64,000 nucleotides of DNA from JACKII01 sp965222315 (GTDB lineage: Bacteria > Pseudomonadota > Alphaproteobacteria > Bin95), in assembly GCA_965222315.1 (NCBI GenBank), contig OZ244951.1:3658001-3722000 (forward strand), given 5' to 3'. The position numbers and the translations under genes were made by a program. Every line of letters starts with the position of its first letter. Positions within the stretch are counted from its first letter, which is position 1. The notes under the pieces were generated by a model, which was given only the letters and a program-made list of their open reading frames with translations, did not search any database and was not told where the DNA came from. Shown here piece by piece: positions 40,190 through 48,518 of the stretch.

Positions 40190-41035
40190 CTAAATCGGCA
40201 CCCCGCCCTTCACCGTCGTGCGCCAGAGCAGGCGGCGGCGGGGCAGGTCATAGTCCTGCCCGGCACGGTGCTGGACGGTGCAATTGTCCCAGACTACCAC
40301 GTCGCCCACTTCCCAGCGGTGCTGGTAGACGAATTGGGGACTAACGATGTGGTCAGCCAGCGCCTCAATCAGCGCCTGGCTTTCCTCCTCGCTCTTGCCG
40401 ACGATGGACGTGGTGTCGTCACGCACGATGTAGAGGCTCTTCCGCCCGGTGCGCGGGTGGGCGCGGACGATGGGGTGCTCGACCGGCGGGTAGGCGGCAA
40501 TGTCCTCCGCACTGACCGGGGACGAGCGTTTGCGGCCACGGAAATCGAACACGCCTTTCAGACCGTCGATGGCTTCCTTCATGCTTTCCGGCAAAGCGTC
40601 ATAGGCCGCAGCGGCATTGGCAAAGCCGGTTCCGCCGAGCGGCATGCCGTGCAGATGCGGCACCTCCACCGCATATAGCATGGTCGCAAGCGCCGGGTGC
40701 TTGGCGTAGCTCATGTCCGTGTGCCAGGTCTCGCCCGCGCGCCGGGTGCCGATGGGCTTGCCATCCTCCGTGATGTTGGAGATGCGGTAGATGACCGGGC
40801 TGCCATCCACCCCGAACCGCAGCGCATTGAAATTCACGTCCGGCTCGCCGAACCACTTTGTAAATGCGATCTGATCGTCAGGCGTCAGAGTCTGACTGCG
40901 GAAATACAGAACGCCGTGCTGGTCGAGCGCTTCCTGAATTCCAGCGAACTGGGCCTCTGCCAGTGGCTGGCTGAGATCGATGCCGGCGACTTCGGCGCCG
41001 GCGGCGCGCCCGGAAGATCGGACGGAGATGGACAT
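40190..41035 (-). CDS. TauD/TfdA family Fe(II)/2-oxoglutarate dioxygenase
   Basis: 281-aa oxygenase of the taurine/2,4-D dioxygenase family. The iron ligands are His105 and Asp107 in ETWHTDMSY and His256 in NCTVQHRAGQD. The 2-oxoglutarate-binding Arg lies in RRRLLWRTTV. Members hydroxylate sulfonates, aryloxy acids or other acids. The substrate is not inferable because no transporter or sulfonate gene adjoins. The start at 41035 (MSISVRSS) is preferred over an ATG 11 codons upstream. Confidence 0.9.
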   Translation of the reverse strand: MSISVRSSGRAAGAEVAGIDLSQPLAEAQFAGIQEALDQHGVLYFRSQTLTPDDQIAFTKWFGEPDVNFNALRFGVDGSPVIYRISNITEDGKPIGTRRAGETWHTDMSYAKHPALATMLYAVEVPHLHGMPLGGTGFANAAAAYDALPESMKEAIDGLKGVFDFRGRKRSSPVSAEDIAAYPPVEHPIVRAHPRTGRKSLYIVRDDTTSIVGKSEEESQALIEALADHIVSPQFVYQHRWEVGDVVVWDNCTVQHRAGQDYDLPRRRLLWRTTVKGGVPI

Positions 41036-41234
41036 GGGCGTGACCTGTTGAAGACGGATGACGAGCAAAGTCTAGGCTGGACCACGAACCGCCTCAACGG
41101 TCAGCGAAGACAGTGCCGGGGAGGACCGGAAAAACGGGGGAACTCATGCCGCGTGTCCGCGGCGGCCGATCGTGCGTAGCATAAAGCAACGGTATCAGGT
41201 TGGTGTGGTTCCTGGGTTTAAGCAGGTGGACGAT

Positions 41235-43586
41235 ATGGCAAGATCTGTTTCGGCGGTATGTGTCGCCGTGGTGTTAGGGGTCGTTCTGGGGATGTTTGCC
41301 GGAACGGGCCATGCCAACGACGCGGAACCCTGGGCGGGGGAATGGCAGACCTTCTGGCGCACAGGCCAGGCGGTGATGGTGCTGGATCAGGATGGTACGA
41401 CCGTCACCGGCACCTACGAGCCGGGAAAGGGACGCATTCAAGGAGAGATCGAGGGCACCATTCTGCGCGGAACCTGGTCGCAGCCGGGTGCACAGGGCGG
41501 GCTGGTCTTCGCCATCGCCGAGGATGGCAAGACATTTACGGGGCGGTTCGACAACGGCGAATATTGGAACGGCGAGCGTGCGTCGGAGAACTTGGCCGGG
41601 CGGCTGCATTTCACCGCCTCATTCTCGCCCAGAGAAACGCTGCGTACCGTGATGGCGTCGGCGAACGCGGCGGTATTTCAGCGGGACGCCGCCGCAGCCC
41701 GCTTTTATGAACCGTTGTTGCTGTACCAAGGCACGACTGAGAATGCCCGGAACCGGAACCAACAGCGGCGGATGTTGTTTCAAATCCTGAACTTGTCCAC
41801 CTTTCGCATTCTGGAGGCGCCGGGGCGGGTCGATGGCGACACGGCTACCTTCGACATAGGGCCCGTCGACAGCGACGTGCGCTACACGATCCGCTTCCGT
41901 CAGGGCGAAGACAGTGTCTGGCGTATATTGCTGGAGCCGGTGGACAAACTGACCCGCATCAGGGATGAGATGCTCGACAGCCTGGGCGTGGCCTCTAACG
42001 CGGAGGCGATGCAGACGCGCCGGGACAACCCGCGCCAGACCATGCTCGATTTCCTGTCGGGCATGAGCGAATGGGACACCGGCGGGCGGAAGCGGGCGCT
42101 TGCTACGCTCGACCTTTCCTACCTGCCCTTGCATCTGCGCTCGATCGAAGGGCCAATCGTGGCCGACTACCTGCGGCAGATCATCAACCGCATTGGCTAT
42201 GTCATCTGGCAGGAGATCCCGAACGATCCGGATGCCAGCATTCCCTATGTCCACTACCGGCATCCCAATGGCAGCGTCGCCATCGAGCGTCAGGTGGGTG
42301 AAGAGAAGGAGCCGCCGCAATGGCGTTTCTCCGCTGCAACTCTGCAGGCGAGCCCCGAACTGTTCGCGGCAGTCCAGAACATGCCGGTGGTGCTTGGGGT
42401 GGAGGCGCGGCCGCCGGTCACGCAGTTCTTTCAACTGAGAGAGGCGATCCGTAACGTTGCGCCGTGGATGTTGAACCGGAGTCTGCTGTTCGAGAACTGG
42501 CAGTGGGGCGCGCTGGTGGCTGCAACGGCGGTCGCAGCGTTGGCGGGCTGGCTGGCCGGTCTCATGTTGCGGTTGGCGCTGGCGATCGGCGTGACGGAAG
42601 AGAATGCGCATTTCCGGCACGAGGCGTTACGAAAGCTTTTGTGGCCGGTCCGCTTCGCCACCGTCTTTTTCCTTCTGCTAATCCTGCTGGCCAAGCTCGG
42701 CCTGCTGCACAGCGGCCTCGGTTATGGCGCGCAGGTGGTGGGACTGTTATCGACCGCCGCGACGATCGCCCTCATCTTTCAGGTCATCGGCGTTGTTGCC
42801 GCTCTGTTCTTCCGCCGCGCGGAAAAAACGCCGGGCTATGTCGACGAGATCGTCATCTCCCTGACCAGCGGGCTGTTAAAGCTGCTGACCGTCGTGCTCG
42901 GCATTTTCTTTGCGGCAGACGTGGTCGGGCTACCCTATGAAGGCGTGATCACCGGCCTGGGCGTCGGCGGCATAGCCCTGGCCTTCGCCGCGCGCGACAC
43001 CGTTTCCAACATGCTGGGCGGCGCGATTCTGATGGCCGACCGCCCGTTCAAGCGCGGCGACATGGTGACAACACAGGGCGAGTTGGCGCTGGTGGAGAAT
43101 GTCGGACTACGCTCCACCCGGTTGCGCACTCTGGACGATTCACTGTTGATCATTCCGAACGCCCAGCTTTCCGACAAGGCCATCATCAACTGGGGCCGGC
43201 GGCGCAAACGGCGCGTGCTGTTGCACATCGGCCTGACCTACGACACGCCGCGGGAGAAATTGGACAAGTTCGTCGATAAACTGAAGGAGATTTATCTCGC
43301 ACAGCCGCGTGCGGACTCCAGCAACTATACTGCCGGTCTGGTCCAGTTCGGCGCGTCATCCATCGACATCGAACTGCGCGGCTATTTCAATGTCTATGGC
43401 TATGACGCGCAGGTGGCGGCGCAACATGCGCTGGTCGGCGATATCGTCGATCTGGCGAAACAACTGAAGGTCTCGTTCGCCTTCCCGACCCGGACGATCC
43501 ATATGTCAACTGACCAGCCAGAGGGTGCGGAACCATCGCACCGGGCGAGCCAGGCGGATCACACAAGCCAGGCAAACCAAAGCTGA
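41235..43586 (+). CDS. MscS-type mechanosensitive channel with large N-terminal domain
   Basis: 783-aa protein with a signal peptide (cleavage near GHA-NDAE). A periplasmic Trp/Gly-rich beta region (about 30-120, including WAGEWQTFWRTGQAVMV and GTYEPGKGRI) and a further soluble part precede four or so membrane segments. It ends with an MscS domain (GVGGIALAFAARDTVSNML, then RPFKRGD). MscS channels release solutes on hypo-osmotic shock. The extra periplasmic part is not part of core MscS. AGGTGG lies just before the ATG. Confidence 0.85.
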   Translation: MARSVSAVCVAVVLGVVLGMFAGTGHANDAEPWAGEWQTFWRTGQAVMVLDQDGTTVTGTYEPGKGRIQGEIEGTILRGTWSQPGAQGGLVFAIAEDGKTFTGRFDNGEYWNGERASENLAGRLHFTASFSPRETLRTVMASANAAVFQRDAAAARFYEPLLLYQGTTENARNRNQQRRMLFQILNLSTFRILEAPGRVDGDTATFDIGPVDSDVRYTIRFRQGEDSVWRILLEPVDKLTRIRDEMLDSLGVASNAEAMQTRRDNPRQTMLDFLSGMSEWDTGGRKRALATLDLSYLPLHLRSIEGPIVADYLRQIINRIGYVIWQEIPNDPDASIPYVHYRHPNGSVAIERQVGEEKEPPQWRFSAATLQASPELFAAVQNMPVVLGVEARPPVTQFFQLREAIRNVAPWMLNRSLLFENWQWGALVAATAVAALAGWLAGLMLRLALAIGVTEENAHFRHEALRKLLWPVRFATVFFLLLILLAKLGLLHSGLGYGAQVVGLLSTAATIALIFQVIGVVAALFFRRAEKTPGYVDEIVISLTSGLLKLLTVVLGIFFAADVVGLPYEGVITGLGVGGIALAFAARDTVSNMLGGAILMADRPFKRGDMVTTQGELALVENVGLRSTRLRTLDDSLLIIPNAQLSDKAIINWGRRRKRRVLLHIGLTYDTPREKLDKFVDKLKEIYLAQPRADSSNYTAGLVQFGASSIDIELRGYFNVYGYDAQVAAQHALVGDIVDLAKQLKVSFAFPTRTIHMSTDQPEGAEPSHRASQADHTSQANQS

Positions 43587-43621
43587 GGAGCGCCGCCCTC
43601 TCCCGCTACGATGCCGGTTCG

Positions 43622-44974
43622 CTATCGCGCCGGCGGGATCTCGATCGGCCCTTCCCCGTGACGCCGCAACGCCCCATAGCTGAGGCCACGGAAGGTTTCG
43701 CCTGGCCGGACGGAAACCTCAATCGGCGCCTCGATCCTTGGGTCTTTGGCGCGCAGGATAATTACCACCTCGCCGTTCTCCAATTGGATCTCGCCCTGCT
43801 CCTCTACTTCGGTTTCGACAAAGGCCATGTCACCGCGCGAGTCGCCGAAACCGGCGGTAACGCCCGCCGCATCGATCACGGCCGGCGGATCGACACCCAC
43901 TGCGGAATAGGTCCAGTTGGAGGGCAGCGGCGCTCCCGGCACCCGAATGCCGCGCAAGGGCAAGACGACTGGCCCGGCCCCCGCGATCGCGATGTCGGCC
44001 GGCGGGTTGCCGCAAGAGACGGGGCCGCCGGCGGGCGTGGCCGGTGGCGGAACCAGGCAACCGAGCGTTGCCGGCGGCAGCCGCGGCTGCACGATCACGC
44101 TGGCCGCGTTCGCGCCAAAGCCGACAAGGAAATAGCTGAAGCTGCCGGGATCCGGGCCGAGGGCGATATTGCGTACCTGACAGCCAAAGCGGACGATGGC
44201 CCGGCCGCGCGGAAAGCGCACCACCGGCGGACAGCTCATCTGAATGATCAACCGCTTCTGACCCGGCCCGACCCGTGGTAGCCGGATGATGTGGTCCTCG
44301 ACATCGCCGGCGCTGAAGGTGCCCCCGCCATCCCAATCGCCCACCGTCACGGCTTCACGGGAGAGCAAGATGCGCATCCACGCGCCGTCTGGCAGGCGGT
44401 TGCCGAAGCCGAACAGGAAGGGCGGCAACGCCACCGGCGTGGCTTGGCCTGCCGCGAGCTGCACGGGGAAGTTTTTCACCACCCATTCGGGCACGCCGGG
44501 ACTGGCCACGCCGCCCCACGCGCCATCAAGGTTCATGTCAATGATGGCGTTCAAAAAGAACTGGCCGCCTCCACTGCCAGCCGGCGCCGTGACATTGACG
44601 GTCAGGGCCGCCGGCGGCGGGATCGACGTCAGGACCAGGACGAAATCCACCAGCCCATCGTCGGCATCAGTGTTGACCGGGTTCAGGTTCGGCTGGCCAT
44701 CCGGGTCGTTAGGATCGTTGGCGTTCGCTTCCGGACTGGCGGTCGGGCCGAGCGTCGCTTGGTTCGTGTCCCGTGTGACCGCGCCGCCGTTTGCAAACAG
44801 GGTCGGAAAGGCACCGGTCTGCGTGAACGGCCCCGGATAGCCGGTTGCGCCACCATCTGGCGCGTCGCCATAGTCTCCGTTGGGCGGCCCGCCGATCCCA
44901 CCGCCGCCACAAGCACCCAAGAGCAGGGAGATCGCGGCGACAAACGACGCTATGGTGATGGCTGGACGCTCCAT
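43622..44974 (-). CDS. Secreted lipoprotein with GEVEDY-like repeats
   Basis: 450-aa exported lipoprotein. The N-terminus has a hydrophobic core and lipobox LGAC followed by a Gly run. The body has GDYGDAPDGGATGYPGPF near the start, LGPTASPEANANDPND and the motif GDVEDHIIRLP, all resembling the GEVEDY-domain surface proteins. Two Cys/Pro-rich segments follow. The start at 44974 has GGAGG eight bases upstream. Function is unknown, but the features suggest a surface or matrix protein. Confidence 0.65.
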   Translation of the reverse strand: MERPAITIASFVAAISLLLGACGGGGIGGPPNGDYGDAPDGGATGYPGPFTQTGAFPTLFANGGAVTRDTNQATLGPTASPEANANDPNDPDGQPNLNPVNTDADDGLVDFVLVLTSIPPPAALTVNVTAPAGSGGGQFFLNAIIDMNLDGAWGGVASPGVPEWVVKNFPVQLAAGQATPVALPPFLFGFGNRLPDGAWMRILLSREAVTVGDWDGGGTFSAGDVEDHIIRLPRVGPGQKRLIIQMSCPPVVRFPRGRAIVRFGCQVRNIALGPDPGSFSYFLVGFGANAASVIVQPRLPPATLGCLVPPPATPAGGPVSCGNPPADIAIAGAGPVVLPLRGIRVPGAPLPSNWTYSAVGVDPPAVIDAAGVTAGFGDSRGDMAFVETEVEEQGEIQLENGEVVIILRAKDPRIEAPIEVSVRPGETFRGLSYGALRRHGEGPIEIPPAR

Positions 44975-45125
44975 GGTGCTTGCCTCCATTCTATTGCGTT
45001 GGCGCCAAATTCTATTCTTTCGTCTAAGAGAGCGCGAGTTACCAAACAGATTTTATCACAAAAACCGGATATCGCTAACCGGATTTATCGGACCTCCCAA
45101 AGAAAGCGCATAAGGTCAACAAGAC

Positions 45126-45992
45126 GTGTCTCAAGATATTCCCCGTGGCATACTTTGCATCATCCTTTCGACTCTAGTCCTGACCGCGCAGGACGGCATG
45201 ACCAAGTGGGTGGTGCAATATCATCACGCGGGCGAGGTCATGTTCTACCGGGGGCTCATCGCCATGCCGGCGGCGGTGGCCTTGCATATGGCCCTCGGCA
45301 ACAGGCTCAGCCGGCTTGCATCCAGACGGCCGGGCTTTACGGCATACCGCTCGGTGATGGCGCTGGTATGCTCCATGTTCGTCACCCTGTCGTTCGCCTA
45401 CCTGCCGCTGGCCGATGCGCTGGCCGTGATTTTCGTCTCACCGCTGCTGTTGACCGCCCTTTCCGCTGTAATCCTGGGCGAGCCGGTAGGCTGGCGGCGC
45501 TGGACGGCGGTTGCGGTCGGCTTTGGCGGGGTGCTGCTGATCACCCAGCCCGGCGACGGCGGAATCACCTGGGTCATTGCCATACCCTTGGTCGCGGCGC
45601 TGACCAGCGCGCTGCGGGACATCTCGGCCCGCCAATTGGGCGGCGTGGACCCGGCAACGACAACCCTATTCTGGGCGATGACGGCCAACATGGTGGGCGG
45701 CGCACTGACCCTGCCATTCTTCGGCGTATCCTGGCCGTCGGCGGAAAACTGGGTCCTGCTGACCTTGGCGGGCGTAATGATCGGCGTGGCGCAGTGGCTG
45801 ATCATCTTGGGGTTCCAGTTGGCTTCCGGCTCGATCGTGGCGCCGTTCCGCTATCTCTCTCTCGTTTGGGCGGGCATCATTGGCTATACTGTCTGGGGAG
45901 ACATCCCCAGTGAAATGAAGATGCTCGGCGCGGCAATCGTCTGCGGCAGCGGCATATATATCTGGTGGCGCGAAACCCGCCGAAAAATCTAA
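45126..45992 (+). CDS. EamA/DMT family transporter
   Basis: 288-aa ten-segment DMT transporter with two EamA repeats. Marks are FYRGLIAMPAAVALHM, AYLPLADALAVIFVSPLLL and LGEPVGWRRW in the first repeat, and ASGSIVAPFRYLSLVWAGI in the second. The start is GTG at 45126. The alpha/beta hydrolase gene begins 18 bp after the stop and aspartate dehydrogenase 11 bp after that, so the three are likely one transcript. Confidence 0.87.
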   Translation: MSQDIPRGILCIILSTLVLTAQDGMTKWVVQYHHAGEVMFYRGLIAMPAAVALHMALGNRLSRLASRRPGFTAYRSVMALVCSMFVTLSFAYLPLADALAVIFVSPLLLTALSAVILGEPVGWRRWTAVAVGFGGVLLITQPGDGGITWVIAIPLVAALTSALRDISARQLGGVDPATTTLFWAMTANMVGGALTLPFFGVSWPSAENWVLLTLAGVMIGVAQWLIILGFQLASGSIVAPFRYLSLVWAGIIGYTVWGDIPSEMKMLGAAIVCGSGIYIWWRETRRKI

Positions 45993-46010
45993 GGAAAGCT
46001 GCAGAGCGAA

Positions 46011-46802
46011 ATGGCAAACATCAAATCGAAAACCTTCGAGACCAGCACGGGCCTTATCGCCTACCGGGAGGCAGGGACCGGCGGCGTGCCCCTGGTTTGC
46101 CTGCATGGCCTTGGCGGTGGTGCGCGGTCCTGGACAAATCAGTTGGAGCAGATGAGCAGCGACAGGCGCGTCATCGCCTGGGACTGCCCCGGCTATGGCG
46201 GTTCCGCCGATCATGCAATCCCCAGCCCGGCTCCCTCCGACTATGCCGATGCGCTGGCCGAGCTGCTGCGGGGCATCGGCGTCAATGAACCCATTGACCT
46301 GATTGGCCATTCCATGGGCGGCGTGATCGCGCCGCAGTTGGAGGCCCGGCGCCCCGGCACGGTGCGCCGCATGGTCTTGTCGGCAACGCGCGTCGGCTTC
46401 CGCGACTGGGGCTCCTATGAGCAGCGGCTCCAGGAGCAGTTGGACATGACGCCGGAAGAGTTCGGCGAGACGCGCGCGAAAGGTATGTGCGCGCCGGGAG
46501 CGTCGGATGAGGTCAAAGCCGCCGTCGCCTCCATCGCCAGCGAAATCCGCACCAGCGGTTACCGCGCGGCGGTTCATGTGCTCTCAGTCTCCGACAACCG
46601 GGCGGAGATCGCTAGTATGGGCATTCCGGTGCTGGTTCTTGCCGGTGCGGAGGACAAGATCGCACCGGAAGAAGCAACGGCCGCCCTGACCGCTGCGATC
46701 CCGGGAGCCTATCGCGAAATCATCGGCGGCGCGGCCCACGCTGCCTATATGGAGCAGCCGGAGGCGTACAACGCCCGGCTGCGGGCATTCCTGGACAGCT
46801 AA
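46011..46802 (+). CDS. Alpha/beta fold hydrolase
   Basis: 263-aa alpha/beta hydrolase. The oxyanion region is CLHGLGGGARSW, the nucleophile Ser lies in GHSMGGVIAP, the acid in GAEDKIAPEE, and the catalytic His in GGAAHAAYMEQPE. It lies between a transporter gene and an aspartate dehydrogenase gene. A lactonase or esterase acting on an amino acid derivative is one guess. The sequence does not say which. Confidence 0.88.
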   Translation: MANIKSKTFETSTGLIAYREAGTGGVPLVCLHGLGGGARSWTNQLEQMSSDRRVIAWDCPGYGGSADHAIPSPAPSDYADALAELLRGIGVNEPIDLIGHSMGGVIAPQLEARRPGTVRRMVLSATRVGFRDWGSYEQRLQEQLDMTPEEFGETRAKGMCAPGASDEVKAAVASIASEIRTSGYRAAVHVLSVSDNRAEIASMGIPVLVLAGAEDKIAPEEATAALTAAIPGAYREIIGGAAHAAYMEQPEAYNARLRAFLDS

Positions 46803-46813
46803 GGATTATTGGA

Positions 46814-47620
46814 ATGACGTTGACGGTTGGAATCGGCAGCTTCGGCACGATAGGCCGCCAGGTGGCAGGCGTGCTGGACCGGGGCGAGATTCCCGGTCTT
46901 TCGCTGGGCCTGGTATCAGCGAATGACAAACCCCGCGCCGCAGAACGGATGGCCGCTCTTGAAACGCCGGTGCCGATCGTGGGTCTGGCGGAACTGGCGG
47001 CGTGCGACGTGGTGCTGGAATGCGCCCCGGCCGAAGTATTCGAGGAAGTGGCAGTTGCTGCCATCGAGGCCGGCAAAATTTTCATCCCAACCAGCGTCGG
47101 CGCATTGCTGCCGCGGATGCATCTGGTGGACCGGGCGAAAGAAACCGGCGCGCGCATCATCGTGCCGACGGGCGCTTTATTGGGATTGGATGCGGTGCGG
47201 GCGGCAGCAGAAGGCACGATCCACTCGGTCACCATGGTGACGCGCAAGCCACCGGGCGGGCTGAAAGGCGCGCCGCATCTGGAGAAGAACAACATTTCCG
47301 TCGATGGCCTGAACGAGCCCAAGCTGGTGTTTGAGGGCTCTGCCCGTGAAGGCGCCATCGGCTTTCCGGCAAATGTGAACGTGGCGGCGGCCCTGTCACT
47401 GGCCGGTATTGGGCCGGATGAGACCTCGCTTCAGATATGGGCGGATCCCACGGTAGACCGCAACACCCATCACATTGAGGTGGAATCCGACAGCGCCCGC
47501 TTCGCCCTCGACATTGCGACGATCCCGACAGAAGAGAACCCGAAGACCGGAAAGATCACCGCGCTCAGCGTCATCGCCTGCCTGCGCAGCCTGACTCAGA
47601 CGCTGAAGGTGGGGACGTAA
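46814..47620 (+). CDS. L-aspartate dehydrogenase family protein
   Basis: 268-aa NAD(P)-dependent enzyme of the aspartate dehydrogenase family, which oxidises L-aspartate to iminoaspartate and can feed NAD synthesis. The N-terminal Rossmann motif is GIGSFGTIGRQVAG. The conserved C-terminal elements are PTGALLGLDAVRAAAEG, REGAIGFPANVNVAAALSLAG and the active-site His in NTHHIEVES. No nadA or nadC adjoins, so a catabolic role is equally possible. It converges on the glutaredoxin-DinB gene 11 bp away. Confidence 0.85.
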   Translation: MTLTVGIGSFGTIGRQVAGVLDRGEIPGLSLGLVSANDKPRAAERMAALETPVPIVGLAELAACDVVLECAPAEVFEEVAVAAIEAGKIFIPTSVGALLPRMHLVDRAKETGARIIVPTGALLGLDAVRAAAEGTIHSVTMVTRKPPGGLKGAPHLEKNNISVDGLNEPKLVFEGSAREGAIGFPANVNVAAALSLAGIGPDETSLQIWADPTVDRNTHHIEVESDSARFALDIATIPTEENPKTGKITALSVIACLRSLTQTLKVGT

Positions 47621-47631
47621 GCCTCAGCGGC

Positions 47632-48393
47632 CTACTCGTCCCACACCTTCTCCGTCAGCGGCAGGCCCTGGATCACGTCCAGTCCCAGCTTGTCGCTCGG
47701 CGTAATGCCTTCCTGTTCCAGCAGGTTCTGCACCTGCCGCACGTGCTGGGTGGAGTGCCAGACGGTACGTTCAAACATTTCGTGCAGGGTCGTCATGCCG
47801 AAATAGGCCTCGAACGGCTTGGCGTAGTCCAGCTTGGCGCCTTCGCTCTGCCACCACGCATTGAAGCGCCGGTGCATGGCCTCACCGAAGTCCGCGATTT
47901 GGGCACTGGTGGTCATGTCGTCCGGCGGGCCCGCCACCAGTTTCTCGTAGGCGAGCACCCGCTTCTCGGCGAGGCTGTCCAGAAACTCAACCGGGATCTG
48001 GAACATATGGTGCATCAGCACCAGCCAGGACCGCGGCCGGTTCGGCAGCATATTGCCGAGTGCCGAATCCGGCATCTGCCGCACGCTCGCCACCGCGGCC
48101 GCAGCCACGCGGTCATAGCGCGCCGCCAGCTCCGCCGGAGACAGGGCCGGGCCCGTATCCTCGTTCAGTTCCAGGAAGTCGACGACATCCTTGATCACCT
48201 GGGCGAAGACGAACTTGCCGTCCTTCGCCACAATCGGGATGCTGCGTGCGCCGAGGGCCCGCAGTTTTTCCATCCCGCCATCTTCCAACACATTGACCGA
48301 CTCAAATTCGATCCCACGGACCGACAAAAATTCCTTCACACGAAGGCAAGACGTTCAATGGGGTTGCCAGAAGACCTGAATTTGCTCGCTCAT
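47632..48393 (-). CDS. Glutaredoxin-DinB fusion, candidate selenoprotein (in-frame TGA at 48355-48357)
   Basis: 253 aa if TGA codon 13 is read as selenocysteine. From ATG 48393, with AAGGAG seven bases upstream, it reads MSEQIQVFWQPH, then TGA, then TSCLRVKEFLSVRG. This is a glutaredoxin first strand with active site U13-T-S-C16 in place of CxxC, and the cis-Pro lies in RSIPIVAKDG. Residues about 80-225 form a DinB-like four-helix domain with a His triad (His128/129, His213, His217 in WHSTQH) that can bind a metal. A call from GTG 48339 would lack the active site. The UGA could be read as Sec or be a nonsense mutation. The exact hit on the redox Cys and the intact frame favour Sec. No sel genes are in the window. 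Confidence 0.7.
48333..48346 (-). promoter_or_regulatory. Candidate bacterial SECIS hairpin downstream of the TGA
   Basis: On the minus strand, CCTTC (48346-48342) pairs perfectly with GAAGG (48337-48333) around a GTGT loop whose first base is G. The loop starts 16 bases after the U of UGA. Bacterial SECIS elements sit just after the codon with a short stem and a G at the loop start. The stem is short and the usual bulged U is not evident, so this is only compatible with SelB binding, not proof. Confidence 0.35.
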
Positions 48394-48518
48394 TCCGTTA
48401 CTCCTTAAGATGAAATCGACCTTAGACCCATTCCCGAAACGGCACAATTGTCTTTACACTAAAGTCATGAATGCGCAGAAACGGCAGTAAATCTGCCAGA
48501 ACCTAAAGGAAATGCCTC

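Noticed and set aside
47632..48339. Truncated glutaredoxin-DinB gene starting at GTG 48339
   Set aside because: No SD at that GTG, and it would lack the conserved first strand and active site that are encoded just upstream in the same frame.
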